Shown: positions 8,256 to 17,765, counted from the first letter of the stretch. The stretch: 64,000 nt of DNA from Bacteroidaceae bacterium (GCA_017622495.1 JAGAQY010000068.1:1-64000), one strand, 5' to 3'. The notes: generated from the letters alone by a model not told the origin. Made by a program: numbers and translations.

Positions 8256-9275
8256 ATGAAAAGACATTCTGCTATTCTATTCAGCACCCTGCTTCTCTTC
8301 CTTGGAGGAAGCAACATGACAGCACAAGAGAACCCGAAGATAGACCTGCGCATTGAAGCGCGTGGCGACCTTCAGAGCGAGTTAATCGATGGTAACATAG
8401 TTGACACAAATACTGGTTTCCGCGGCAAGCAGCTCAACTTGCGCCTCAACGGCAACATCAACGACTCATGGAGCTACGTATATCGCCAGCGCATGGGCAA
8501 GCCGAATGCCGATGCGAGCTACTTCGATGCCGTAGACCACCTGAACCTCACATACACTACCGGTGCATGGGCCTTCACGGGCGGTAAGCAGACGGTAGCC
8601 GTAGGTGGCTACGAGTATGACCGCGCCCCGATAGACTTCTACTTCGGATCAGAGTACTGGTACAACATGGCTTGCTACCAGTGGGGTGTAGGTGCCACCT
8701 ACACGATTGGCGACGAAGGCAAGGATGCGCTGAAGCTACAGCTCACGCAGAGCCCCTTCCGCAACGTATCACCCGAAATGTTCTCTTATAACTTGATGTG
8801 GAGTGGCTCGCACGAATGGATTGACATCCTCCACTCGGTGAATTTCGCAGAGTACTTGCCCGGCAAATTTGTCAACTTCATCGCCCTGGGCCACCAGTTC
8901 AATATGGGTGACTTCAAGTTACAGCTCGACTGGATGAACCGCGCCGACATGGCCAACTTTGACTTCTATGATTTTTCCGTGATGGCCGACCTCTCATGGA
9001 GCGCCTCAGACAAGATCAACGTATTCGGCAAGTTTTCGTATGACGTGAATGAGACCAACGCTGCTGACTACTGCGTACTCCCTGGCACAGAGCTTACTCG
9101 CGTGGGAGCAGGCGTTGAGTTCTTCCCTATCAAGGACAGCCGCGACATCCGTTTCCATGGTGGTTACAGCTACGCATGGGGCACGAACGGCAACCTCGCT
9201 GGCGGCACAGTGTTTGATGCACAGTCGTTCCTGACACTGGGTGTTACTTGGAAGATGAGTATCTTGAAACGATGA
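8256..9275 (+). CDS. Outer-membrane porin (phosphate-selective porin O/P type)
   Basis: This 339-residue protein has a Sec signal peptide (cut near MTAQEN). The rest is alternating aromatic/hydrophilic beta-strand sequence such as WAFTGGKQTVAVGGYEYD and DRAPIDFYFGSEYWYNM, ending with a short strand rich in aromatic and aliphatic residues (LGVTWKMSIL). The pattern fits a 16-strand porin of the O/P type found in Bacteroidota. The following Gate-domain membrane protein may pair with it so that a solute crosses both membranes; this is inference. An AT-rich repeat tract separates the two genes. Confidence 0.75.
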   Translation: MKRHSAILFSTLLLFLGGSNMTAQENPKIDLRIEARGDLQSELIDGNIVDTNTGFRGKQLNLRLNGNINDSWSYVYRQRMGKPNADASYFDAVDHLNLTYTTGAWAFTGGKQTVAVGGYEYDRAPIDFYFGSEYWYNMACYQWGVGATYTIGDEGKDALKLQLTQSPFRNVSPEMFSYNLMWSGSHEWIDILHSVNFAEYLPGKFVNFIALGHQFNMGDFKLQLDWMNRADMANFDFYDFSVMADLSWSASDKINVFGKFSYDVNETNAADYCVLPGTELTRVGAGVEFFPIKDSRDIRFHGGYSYAWGTNGNLAGGTVFDAQSFLTLGVTWKMSILKR

Positions 9276-9281
9276 TTTTTT

Positions 9282-9351
9282 GAATTGTGAGTTATGAGTC
9301 GTGAGTTATGAGTCGTTTGCCTTCATAATTCATAAATCATAATTCATAATT
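9282..9351. repeat. AATTGTGAGTTATGAGTCGTGAG / TTCATAATTCATAAATC tract
   Basis: The tract has short direct repeats of gagttatgagtc followed by cataattcataa repeats. The same cataattcat words occur at 51085-51120 inside a gene. It fills nearly the whole gap between the porin and the Gate-domain gene. Confidence 0.7.
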
Positions 9352-9362
9352 ATCCTCCTACC

Positions 9363-10514
9363 ATGAAAAAGAAAAACATTCTACGCAGATGCTATGATGC
9401 CATTCCCTCGGGCATCATCTGCCTGCTTGTCGTGTTTGCCCTGTTCGGCTACCTTGGACATAAGATGGGTACACCCAACATGCTCAATACGGTGATGAAC
9501 ACGGCTCACGACCTGTTGCTCAACACGGTGTTCTACCTTATGGCCATCTGTGTGCTCACGGGTGCGCTGGGCAAGGTATTCGTGGAGTTTGGCGTGGTGA
9601 GCCTGCTGGAGAAGTTACTGCGCCCACTTATGCGCCCGCTCTTCAATCTGCCCGGTGTGGCTTCATTGGGCGCCGTACTCACCTTCTTGTCCGACAATCC
9701 CGCCATCATCTCCTTGGCACAGGACAAGCGCTTCGGTTCCTATTTCAAGAAGTACCAGTTCATCTCGCTTACCAACTTTGGTACCTCCTTCGGCATGGGT
9801 CTGCTGGTGATAGTATTCATGATAGGCCAGGGGTTCTACATGGAGCCCATCATCGGTCTCGTCGGTGCATTTGTCGGATGTATTGTATCAACGCGCTTGA
9901 TGCAGCGTGCCGTCTTGAAAGCCTACCCCCACTATCTGAAAGAGAATGCCTATGAGGAGGCTGTCATCGAAGTTGCTGAGGACAAGAGCTACCGTAAGCC
10001 CATGTTTCAACGTATCCTCGACTCTCTGCTCGATGGTGGGCGTACGGGTGTGGATGTAGGTATTGCCATCATTCCCGGCGTACTCATCATCTCCACCTTG
10101 GTGATGATTCTGACCTTTGGTCCCTCTGCTGATGGCACCTATACCGGTGCAGCCTATCAGGGAGTGGAGTTGTTGCCCTGGGTGGGCGAGAAGATAGGAT
10201 TCCTCTTCCGTTGGCTCTTCGGTTTCGAGGATCCACATCTCATAGCCTTCCCCATCACCGCATTGGGTGCTGTGGGAGCAGCCCTGGGCCTCGTGCCCAA
10301 CTTCATTGCCGAGGGCTGGGTCGATGGTAACGCCATCGCTGTGTTTACCGCCATCGGAATGTGCTGGAGTGGTTACCTGAGTACGCACACAGCCATGCTC
10401 GACTCACTGGGCTACCGTCGCCTCACATCAAAGGCCATCATTGCCCACACCATCGGCGGCATTGTAGCTGCAGTCACGGCCCACTGGATTTTTGTGCTCT
10501 ACAGCTTGATATAA
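9363..10514 (+). CDS. Gate-domain (nucleoside-recognition) inner-membrane protein
   Basis: This 383-residue protein has about eight to ten membrane segments and two pore-like 'Gate' modules: TGALGKVFVEFGVVSLLEKLLRPLM with LTFLSDNPAIIS in the first half, and DVGIAIIPGVLIIST with AFPITALGAVGAALG in the second. It resembles the CD0519/CD1768-type membrane proteins related to nucleoside transporters and spore maturation proteins. The transported solute is unknown. The gene ends at a strong hairpin terminator shared with the convergent rhaD. Confidence 0.75.
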   Translation: MKKKNILRRCYDAIPSGIICLLVVFALFGYLGHKMGTPNMLNTVMNTAHDLLLNTVFYLMAICVLTGALGKVFVEFGVVSLLEKLLRPLMRPLFNLPGVASLGAVLTFLSDNPAIISLAQDKRFGSYFKKYQFISLTNFGTSFGMGLLVIVFMIGQGFYMEPIIGLVGAFVGCIVSTRLMQRAVLKAYPHYLKENAYEEAVIEVAEDKSYRKPMFQRILDSLLDGGRTGVDVGIAIIPGVLIISTLVMILTFGPSADGTYTGAAYQGVELLPWVGEKIGFLFRWLFGFEDPHLIAFPITALGAVGAALGLVPNFIAEGWVDGNAIAVFTAIGMCWSGYLSTHTAMLDSLGYRRLTSKAIIAHTIGGIVAAVTAHWIFVLYSLI

Positions 10515-10531
10515 ACAAAAAGTTATGAATA

Positions 10532-10566
10532 ATAAGAGGAGCGACCCACAGGGCCGCTCCTCTTAT
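10532..10566. terminator. Bidirectional hairpin terminator
   Basis: The arms ataagaggagcg (10532-10543) and cgctcctcttat (10555-10566) form a perfect 12-bp stem with an 11-nt loop. It lies between the ends of two convergent genes. Confidence 0.85.
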
Positions 10567-10598
10567 ATTATCCTTATCGACAAAGGCTTCACCTGCTC

Positions 10599-11408
10599 TT
10601 ATTTCGGTAGGTTGAATGCCACAGACATCTCGCGCATCTGCTCCTGGCTCATGCCGTCGGGCTCGAAGCCCATGTTCTTTGCGGCGATATAGATGAGGGC
10701 CGACTTGTTGAGCACGTCAATCTGGTCGAATGCAGCCATCACATCGGTATCTACGGCAAATACACCGTGCTTTTCCCACATCACTACATCATAATCGTCT
10801 AGTTCGCGGATGGTTGCCTCAGCCAGTTCGTTTGAGCCAGGCAGTGTATAAGGGATGATACCCAGTCCACGAGGACAGAAAGCCTTTGTCTCAGGTATCA
10901 TACTCCACAGGAGGTTGGTAGCCACATCTTTCTCAAGGAACTTCTTGCAGTGGGTCATCGCCACCAGCTCGATGGGGTGTGTATGCACAGAAGCCTTGTA
11001 GGGCTTGCCGGTCTCGATAAACCAGTTATGCACACTCAGGTGTGAGGGGAGTTCCGATGTAGGCATCACGGGTTCGTCAGCAATGATGACATAGCTGGCG
11101 CAGTCGTCGAGGATACGGATGATAGAGCCGTTCTGCATAGGCCAGCGTGCAAGGTCGCGCATACGCTTATTGGTACCCTTGCAATAGAAGTAGCAACCCT
11201 TCAGATTGGGCAGAGTAACACCAATCTGCTTCACCTCGCTGATAGCGGGCAAAGCCTTGATTTCATCATCCACATACTCTGTAATATTCACTGTGATGTT
11301 GCCGCCATTGCGTTCGGCCCACCCTTTTTGCCATAAGTAGCCTGCCACCTCGGCCACCTTGTTTACCTCCGCAGCCAGTGCGGGGCGATTGTCAAGAACT
11401 GATTTCAT
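10599..11408 (-). CDS. rhaD: Rhamnulose-1-phosphate aldolase
   Basis: This 269-residue class II aldolase cleaves L-rhamnulose 1-phosphate to dihydroxyacetone phosphate and L-lactaldehyde in the cytoplasm. Typical elements are WAERNGGNITVN at the phosphate site, the zinc ligands in SVHTHPIELVAMTH and the later WEKHGVFA. Length is right for RhaD. No rhaA, rhaB or rhaT is next to it, so the rest of the rhamnose pathway must lie elsewhere. A -7 box (11438-11445) lies 30 bp upstream. Confidence 0.93.
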   Translation of the reverse strand: MKSVLDNRPALAAEVNKVAEVAGYLWQKGWAERNGGNITVNITEYVDDEIKALPAISEVKQIGVTLPNLKGCYFYCKGTNKRMRDLARWPMQNGSIIRILDDCASYVIIADEPVMPTSELPSHLSVHNWFIETGKPYKASVHTHPIELVAMTHCKKFLEKDVATNLLWSMIPETKAFCPRGLGIIPYTLPGSNELAEATIRELDDYDVVMWEKHGVFAVDTDVMAAFDQIDVLNKSALIYIAAKNMGFEPDGMSQEQMREMSVAFNLPK

Positions 11409-11437
11409 TGTATTCTATATTTAGTGTTTTTCTTCTG

Positions 11438-11445
11438 CAAAGATA
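11438..11445 (-). promoter_or_regulatory. -7 element for rhaD
   Basis: On the minus strand this reads TATCTTTG followed by C, matching TAnnTTTG, about 30 bp before the rhaD ATG. The 291-bp divergent region 11409-11699 also holds a weaker TAATTTCG on the plus strand that may serve the GH31 gene; nothing else is recognised there. Confidence 0.5.
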
Positions 11446-11699
11446 ATGCAAACGAGTGAATAAAGTTTGCTTTATTTTCAACGAATGCAGCTTATCTTCG
11501 CAATATTCATATTGCAAATATACACGAAGCTTATCAAATAGCAAAACAAAACGATATTTTTCTCCATAGGCAGGATACATTGCCCACAAGACACCTATTT
11601 ACATGGTCACGAAGCAGAAATAGCAACAAACGTTTTGTTATCAGTTTGTTTTTATGTAATTTCGCAAACACGAACAATACACCTTTTAAATAACACACT

Positions 11700-14084
11700 A
11701 TGACCAACACTCTTTTTGCTGCGTTCACCACAAAGCGCCTTAGGTTTTTAAGCCTATTGCTGATGGGGTTCGGCATTCATCTTGCCAATGCGCAAGAGGT
11801 AACCTTCTACACTCCACGCACTGTGCATATCGTCAAGGCCAAGGGCGGCCAACCCAAGCAAGGTTCCCTTGTGGTAACGGCACATCCTGAGAAGGTAAAA
11901 GTGCGCAAGAGCACCACAGATGGCATTACCACCTACAGTACCTCGGCCCTCACCGTCAAGGTGGAGGGTGGCAACGTAGCATTCTATGACCCCAACGGCA
12001 ACCTTCTCACAGCAGAGGGTGAGAGCCGCTTCACCCCCATCACCGAAGGCCCCGACAAGGGAGCCTACCGCGTAAAGCAATCATTCAGCGTTGAAGCCGA
12101 TGAGGGCATCTACGGCATCGGCCTGCTGCAGAATGGCAAGATGTCGCAGCGTGGGGAGAACCGCCGAATGGAGCAGAGCAACCTCGAAGACTACGCTCAC
12201 ATATATCAGAGCATCAAGGGATACGGCATTTATTGGGAAAACTACTCCCCCACCCGTCTGCAGACTCCCCCTGAGGGAGTAAGCGGTGAGCTATCGCTTG
12301 AGAGTGAGGTAGGCACAGCCGTAGACTACTACTTCAGCTATGGCAGTGATGCCGACGGCGTGATTGCCGAGCTACGTCACCTCACCGGCAAGGTGCCCAT
12401 GCTGCCGCTCTGGACATATGGATTTCACCAGTGTCGTGAGCGCTACAAGAGTGCCGACCAACTGCTTGAAGTGGTGCGCAAGTATCGTGAAATGGGTGTA
12501 CCCTTCGACGGCATCATCCAGGACTGGCAATATTGGGGTTCTAACTACACATGGAATGCCATGGAGTTCATCAACGACGAGTTCAGCAATGCGCAGCGCA
12601 TGATTGATGAGGTACACGAGAAGAACGCTCACATGAGTATCTCCATCTGGTCATCCTTCGGTCCTCAGACCAAGCAGTATGCCGAACTGAAGGAAAAGGG
12701 ACATCTGCTTTCCTTTGAGACCTGGCCCCAAAGCGGTCTGCCTTTCTGGCCACCGCGTATGGACTACCCCAGCGGCGTACTCTGCTACGATGTATACTCA
12801 CCCGAGGCACGCGACATCTACTGGAAATATCTGAGCAACCTGCACGATATGGGTATCGATGCCTGGTGGATGGACTCTACCGACCCCGACCACCACTCCT
12901 ACAAGGACTCTGACCTCGATGAGCTCACAGCCATGGGTTCATACCGCTCGGTACGCAACATCTACCCTTTGATGGCAGTAGGCGGCGTACATGACAACCA
13001 ACGAGCAGCAGACTCCACCAAGCGTGTATTCATACTCACACGAAGCTACTTTGCCGGACAGCAGCGCTACGGGGCCAACACCTGGAGCGGCGACATCGGC
13101 TCTTCATGGGACAGCTTCCGTAAGCAAGTGCCCATCTGCCTCAACTACACCCTCACAGCCAATCCCAATGTGAACACCGACATTGGCGGCTTCTTTGCCG
13201 GCTCATACAGCACAAAGGGGCACAACTCGGCCACTCGCAATCCTCAGTACCAGGAGCTCTTCGTACGCTGGATGCAGTTTGGAGCCTTCTCACCCATGAT
13301 GCGCAGCCACGGTGCCGATATCTATCGTGAGCTATACTACTTCGGCAATCCCGGCGACCCTGTATACGATGCGTTGCTCGATGCCATCCGTCTGCGCTAC
13401 CGCCTCATGCCCTACACCTACAGCCATGCATGGCAAGTATCACATCACGACGATTCCTTCATGCGCGCGCTCTTCATGGACTTCAAGAACGACAAGCAGA
13501 CATGGGACAACAAGCGTGAATTCATGTATGGCCGCAACCTTCTCGTATGTCCGGTGCTTGACCCGCTCTATACCGAAGAGAAGATTGAGCGCACCCGAGG
13601 CAAGGAGTACCCCACCGTAGACTGGACCGCCGAGAAGCGCTACGACGTATACCTTCCCCAAGGCACCAAATGGTACGACTATTACACCAACCAATGCTAC
13701 GATGGTGGACAGGAGCTCTCCACCCTGGCACCTCTGGCCTATGCGCCTCTCTACGTCAAGGCCGGCAGCATCATCCCGCTGGGGCCCGACGTGCAGTACA
13801 CCAATGAGAAGCCTTGGGACAATCTCGACATCATCGTATATCCCGGAGCCAATGGCGAGTTTACCCTCTACGAGGATGAAGGCGACAACTACAACTATGA
13901 GAAGGGTCTCTACTCTACCATCACCTTCAAATGGAACGACAAATCTGGCGTGCTCACCATAGACAAGCGCCAAGGCAGCTTCCCCGGCATGCTCACCCAG
14001 CGCACGTTCAACGTCAAGATTGCCGGCACCAGCGGAAAGACTATCAGCTATAACGGCAAACGCACAACAGTAAAACTCAAATAA
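11700..14084 (+). CDS. GH31-family glycosidase (alpha-xylosidase/alpha-glucosidase)
   Basis: This 794-residue secreted enzyme has a signal peptide ending near LANAQ, an N-terminal beta-sandwich (about 30-230), a (beta/alpha)8 barrel (about 235-600) and C-terminal beta domains. The predicted nucleophile is D392 in DAWWMDSTDPD and the acid/base is D465 in TWSGDIGSSW. Substrate-loop sequences such as QDWQYWG and MRSHGAD are typical of GH31 enzymes that act on alpha-xylosides or alpha-glucosides. A second, larger GH31 enzyme is encoded at 55570-58593 and shares its core motifs. ridA follows after 36 bp and may be co-transcribed. Confidence 0.9.
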   Translation: MTNTLFAAFTTKRLRFLSLLLMGFGIHLANAQEVTFYTPRTVHIVKAKGGQPKQGSLVVTAHPEKVKVRKSTTDGITTYSTSALTVKVEGGNVAFYDPNGNLLTAEGESRFTPITEGPDKGAYRVKQSFSVEADEGIYGIGLLQNGKMSQRGENRRMEQSNLEDYAHIYQSIKGYGIYWENYSPTRLQTPPEGVSGELSLESEVGTAVDYYFSYGSDADGVIAELRHLTGKVPMLPLWTYGFHQCRERYKSADQLLEVVRKYREMGVPFDGIIQDWQYWGSNYTWNAMEFINDEFSNAQRMIDEVHEKNAHMSISIWSSFGPQTKQYAELKEKGHLLSFETWPQSGLPFWPPRMDYPSGVLCYDVYSPEARDIYWKYLSNLHDMGIDAWWMDSTDPDHHSYKDSDLDELTAMGSYRSVRNIYPLMAVGGVHDNQRAADSTKRVFILTRSYFAGQQRYGANTWSGDIGSSWDSFRKQVPICLNYTLTANPNVNTDIGGFFAGSYSTKGHNSATRNPQYQELFVRWMQFGAFSPMMRSHGADIYRELYYFGNPGDPVYDALLDAIRLRYRLMPYTYSHAWQVSHHDDSFMRALFMDFKNDKQTWDNKREFMYGRNLLVCPVLDPLYTEEKIERTRGKEYPTVDWTAEKRYDVYLPQGTKWYDYYTNQCYDGGQELSTLAPLAYAPLYVKAGSIIPLGPDVQYTNEKPWDNLDIIVYPGANGEFTLYEDEGDNYNYEKGLYSTITFKWNDKSGVLTIDKRQGSFPGMLTQRTFNVKIAGTSGKTISYNGKRTTVKLK

Positions 14085-14120
14085 TAAAGCAATAATAAAC
14101 GAATAAAAAACAGAATTACA

Positions 14121-14498
14121 ATGAAGAAGCAAATCAACACTGCTGCAGCACCTGCAGCTATCGGCCCCTACAGCCAGGCTATCGAGGCCAATGGAATCGT
14201 TTTCGTAAGCGGTCAGCTCCCTATCGACCCTGCAACCGGCGCTTTTGCTGAGAGCGGAATCAAGGAACTCACCCGTCAGTCGCTCACCAACATGAAGGCA
14301 ATCCTTGCTGAGGCCGGTCTGACTATGGCCAATGTAGTGAAGACCACTGTCTTCCTTGCCGACATGGCCGACTTTGCCGAGATGAACGAGGTGTATGCCT
14401 CTTTCTTTGAGGGTGTTTGTCCTGCCCGCTCAGCTGTGGCTGTGAAGACACTTCCTAAGGAGGCTCGCGTAGAGATTGAGTGCATCGCAGTGCGATAA
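14121..14498 (+). CDS. ridA: RidA family enamine/imine deaminase
   Basis: This 125-residue trimeric YjgF/YER057c/UK114-family protein hydrolyses reactive 2-aminoacrylate-type enamines and imines to ketoacids and ammonia. The motifs AIGPYSQAIEANGIVFVSGQLPID and the C-terminal CPARSAVAVKTLPK, whose Arg binds the substrate carboxylate, are complete. It is followed by a strong intrinsic terminator. Confidence 0.94.
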   Translation: MKKQINTAAAPAAIGPYSQAIEANGIVFVSGQLPIDPATGAFAESGIKELTRQSLTNMKAILAEAGLTMANVVKTTVFLADMADFAEMNEVYASFFEGVCPARSAVAVKTLPKEARVEIECIAVR

Positions 14499-14511
14499 AC
14501 TTAGCCGAAGA

Positions 14512-14553
14512 AAAAAGCAATAGCCGAGGATTTCTCCTCGGCTATTGCTTTTT
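14512..14553 (+). terminator. Intrinsic terminator after ridA
   Basis: The arms aaaaagcaatagccgagga (14512-14530) and its reverse complement (14535-14553) make a 19-bp perfect stem with a 4-nt loop, ending in T5. Confidence 0.92.
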
Positions 14554-14577
14554 AATTATGCCACAAGAGTTAATACA

Positions 14578-14700
14578 TAATTATGAATTAGATACTACGT
14601 ATCAATATTCCTTGCTGGCTTGGCATAGTTCAAGCGAACCTGACTCCGCTCTCGCTGCGCTGCGGAATTGTCAATTGTGAATTGTCAATTGTGAATTCAA
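14578..14700. repeat. Two-hairpin element plus AATTGTCAATT tract (copy A)
   Basis: This holds a small hairpin gatac-tac-gtatc (14591-14603), the spacer ttccttgctggc, a second hairpin zone tcaagcgaacctga, the block gctctcgctgcgctgcgg, and then four aattgtcaatt/aattgtgaatt units (about 14668-14698). The layout is the same as at 51085-51260, with about 90% visible identity over 14591-14665 against 51119-51193. The tail encodes the last eight residues and the stop codon of the GH127-type gene. Confidence 0.85.
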
Positions 14701-17607
14701 CAAAGTGGTCGCTTTTTGTATCATGTCGTGCGTACCACTACCGTCGCCCACATAGCTCACCACCATGTCGGCATAGTCGATAGCCTTCTGCAGGTCGCTG
14801 CTGCGGCTCGGGTGGCGCTGCTTGGCGCGAGTGATGAGGGGGAGCAGCTCGCTCAGGTCTTCCAGCTCGGCCAGGTTGCCGGGGCGCATGGTGTTGATGG
14901 CGGCATTCAAATTGACAATTGACAATTGACAATTGACAATTAAGTCTTCGGGCAGACTGCTGATTTCTCTGTCGCCAATAACCTTTATCAAGCTGTCGGC
15001 TGCGGCATACTGCTCCATCAGTCGAGCATATCCGTGGGGTGCCCAAGGTGCGTGGTCGGGTACCTTCACCGTCATGGCATGCCAGTCTTCCTGTGCCTTC
15101 TTGCGCTCGGCAACGACAAGCATCAGTGCCTGCAGCTCCTTGATGTCGGCACCGCCACTCACCTGACTGCCAGTGCGGGCAATGCGCAGGTAGTGTGTCT
15201 GGTTGCGGTCGAGGGCATAGTCGGGGATGAAGGTGCGCTCGCCTACGGTGAGCGTATAGAGATTGCCGTGTGTGCCGCTCTCTGTGGTGGGGCGGTTGGC
15301 AATCACGTTGCCCAGGTCGCTGTCGAGGGTCACGGTAGCATCGGCCCAGTTGTCGATACCTGTAGTACCCATGGCCAAGGGGCCATACATCAGCGTACCT
15401 GTCCACATGGGAGCAAACGGGGTGTTAGTCTCGTTGGGTGCGGTAGCTGCTGTGGTCATGCGGTCGGGACCGTAGTTGACGTGCTTGGTGAAGGGGAGGT
15501 GTACCTCTACCACATCGCCCTTCTTCCACTTGCGGGCAGGGATGGTCACATAGCTGCAGGGTGCATAGTCGGTTGCTACCTCTTCGCCATTGAGTATCAC
15601 CTTCACGCCTTCGGTTGCCCAGTAGGGGATGCGGAGCTTCATGGCAAACTTGCCACGACCTTTGGCAATGCGTATGGTGCTGTGCTCGGCAGGCCATGCG
15701 CACTCCTGCTCCAGGGTGATGCCCTGCTCGTCCCACTCGGCCACTGAAGGGAGGTAGAGACCTACCCAGATGCAGTCGTCAGAGGTGAAGTAGGCTGCCT
15801 CCTGATACTTGACGTGGTTTTCCGAACCTGTACCGCCACAGCAACTCTCCTGCGGTGTGCGGTTGCCCCAAGGCTTCGAGGCGTTCAGTCCCACGGCATA
15901 GTGGTAGGTGGTGAGGTAGTGCTCGGGATGGAGCGAACCTACAATCTGATTATAGAGTACGCGCTCGTAGTAGTCCATGTAGCGTGCGTCGTCGGGGTTG
16001 AAGCTGTTGAGGTCCTTCGTCAGCTTGGCCAGATTGTAGGCACAGCAAGTCTCATTCAGCGTGGGGTTGGGGCACATCTCGCGACGGTGGTTCATATACA
16101 CGTTGGTGTTCATGCTCAGCACCTGTGTGTAGGGCTGGCGGAACATCTCACCGTTGCCCACACCGCCCATGGCGTAGCTGTAGCGGCCCTGTACCATGCC
16201 CCAGAAGTTCTCGGCAATGTTGTGGTAGTAAGGGTTGCCGTTACCACGGAAGCTGCGCAGCGCACTCGTGATCTTGGGTATATGCTGGTTGGCATGGCGT
16301 GTGCGGATGTCGTCGATATTGCGCGACAGGGGTTCGTAGAACGCAGGTGAGTCAAAGAAGTTGGATGCTTCGAGCAGGCGCTCCTTCTCCACGGGGTCTT
16401 TTACCATCTCTGACAGGCGCGCCAGCGACTCGCCCGTACCGCCATCCTCACCGGCAATATACATGTTCCACATCTCGTAGCGGTTGCCCGGTGTGGCGCG
16501 GCGCTCCTCGCGGGTGCCGTCGGTCTTCACGTAGGTGCGATAGTGCAAACGGTTCCAAATCCACAGACCCATATCCTTGGCTATGAGCAGTGCCTTGGCT
16601 GCCACCTTCTTGTCGTCCACGTAGGTGGCGATGTCGATGAGTCCGGCCAGCTGCTTGTGTATAGAGTAGTAGGGTGCCCATACCCAAGCCTCGTTGTTGT
16701 AGCCACGGTACATCTCGATGAGTGCAGGGTGATGGGCAGGGATAGCGTTGATGTATCCGTAGCCATACTTCTCCCACTCCTTCTTGTGCTGGTCAAATGC
16801 CTCCCAGGTACCCTTCATCTCGCGCAACTCCTCCTCGGGGGCAAAGTCGCGAGCCTCCCAGTAGCGGCCCAGCTCCTCGTTCCATACGAAGGTGCGCTCC
16901 TGGCACATGCGCAGTTCGTCTACCATGCGCTTCACGCGAGAGAGCAGCTCGGCCTTCTGCTCCTTGTCGGTAGCGCTGGCATAGGCGAAGGCCAGGGCCG
17001 ACATGTAGTGACCCGATCCATGACCCTTGAGCTTCGTGGTGGGCGAGTCCCATCCGTCCGATACGGTGTAGCCCTCGGTAGGCAGTCCGTAGGTGTCGCG
17101 GTAGTTATACAGCTGCTGTGTCACGTCCCACGAGAGTATCTCGCGTATGGCGAGGTCGCGGTTCGAGGTGAGGCGGTTGTCTCCCGTGAGACGCACCTTG
17201 TCGAGCGGTATAGGTTCGGCTACAGGCACGTTCGAAGGCACCTTGTAAGCCTCGGGGCTCACGCGCACCTTGGCTGTGATGGGGTAGCCGTTGGGGGTGG
17301 TGTCGTCACCGGTGACGAATCCCTCCACGGTGTAGCTCTTGCCGGCGGGGTAGCGTGCTGCATCGGCCTGCTCCTGCTCGGTAGCCAGGGCTGCATTGCT
17401 CCAGCGCACCTGACGATAGGCCTGTGTGCCGTCGCTATAGGTCACCAGCAGCTGGTAGGGAAGGCGCGGAGCCGTACCCACGGGGCAGCTCACGCTCACG
17501 GGTTCCACTTTCGTGATCGTCCTCTGTGCATCCTGTGCAGCAGCATGGCCAGCAGTTGCCAGCATAGCAGCCATGCAACCGGAAATAATCAGTTGGCGTA
17601 TCTTCAT
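14671..17607 (-). CDS. GH127/GH146-type beta-L-arabinofuranosidase (DUF1680)
   Basis: This 978-residue secreted enzyme has a signal peptide cut near HAAAQ and an Ig-like N-terminal domain (about 25-120). The catalytic all-alpha barrel (about 130-600) contains GHGSGHYMSALAFAYA and the cysteine motifs ETCCAYNLAKL and ESCCGGTGSENH, which in this family bind zinc and supply the nucleophilic Cys. Beta domains follow. It should release beta-L-arabinofuranose from plant glycoproteins or pectin side chains. Two oddities stand out: an in-frame AATTGACAATTGAC tract encodes a LIVNCQLSIVN segment about 55 codons before an arabinofuranosidase-atypical C-terminus, and the last residues (NSQLTIHN) plus the TGA come from another such tract. 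Confidence 0.88.
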   Translation of the reverse strand: MKIRQLIISGCMAAMLATAGHAAAQDAQRTITKVEPVSVSCPVGTAPRLPYQLLVTYSDGTQAYRQVRWSNAALATEQEQADAARYPAGKSYTVEGFVTGDDTTPNGYPITAKVRVSPEAYKVPSNVPVAEPIPLDKVRLTGDNRLTSNRDLAIREILSWDVTQQLYNYRDTYGLPTEGYTVSDGWDSPTTKLKGHGSGHYMSALAFAYASATDKEQKAELLSRVKRMVDELRMCQERTFVWNEELGRYWEARDFAPEEELREMKGTWEAFDQHKKEWEKYGYGYINAIPAHHPALIEMYRGYNNEAWVWAPYYSIHKQLAGLIDIATYVDDKKVAAKALLIAKDMGLWIWNRLHYRTYVKTDGTREERRATPGNRYEMWNMYIAGEDGGTGESLARLSEMVKDPVEKERLLEASNFFDSPAFYEPLSRNIDDIRTRHANQHIPKITSALRSFRGNGNPYYHNIAENFWGMVQGRYSYAMGGVGNGEMFRQPYTQVLSMNTNVYMNHRREMCPNPTLNETCCAYNLAKLTKDLNSFNPDDARYMDYYERVLYNQIVGSLHPEHYLTTYHYAVGLNASKPWGNRTPQESCCGGTGSENHVKYQEAAYFTSDDCIWVGLYLPSVAEWDEQGITLEQECAWPAEHSTIRIAKGRGKFAMKLRIPYWATEGVKVILNGEEVATDYAPCSYVTIPARKWKKGDVVEVHLPFTKHVNYGPDRMTTAATAPNETNTPFAPMWTGTLMYGPLAMGTTGIDNWADATVTLDSDLGNVIANRPTTESGTHGNLYTLTVGERTFIPDYALDRNQTHYLRIARTGSQVSGGADIKELQALMLVVAERKKAQEDWHAMTVKVPDHAPWAPHGYARLMEQYAAADSLIKVIGDREISSLPEDLIVNCQLSIVNLNAAINTMRPGNLAELEDLSELLPLITRAKQRHPSRSSDLQKAIDYADMVVSYVGDGSGTHDMIQKATTLLNSQLTIHN
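14906..14944. repeat. AATTGACAATTGAC tract in frame inside the GH127-type gene
   Basis: About four copies of caattga in a row, identical in type to tracts at 18714-18744 and 43340-43378. The host frame reads through as LIVNCQLSIVN. Confidence 0.85.
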
Positions 17608-17765
17608 AGTATGTCTATTGTTATGATTATTTTATATATACTGCAAAGTAAATAAAAAAAGTTGAGTGTGCCATTATCTTGGGAGAAAAAAAAATGCAAC
17701 CATAGCGAAGCGGAGAAAGAACCCTGACCCCACGGGGGAGCGGGTGAGAGTCACCGGCGTAAAAC

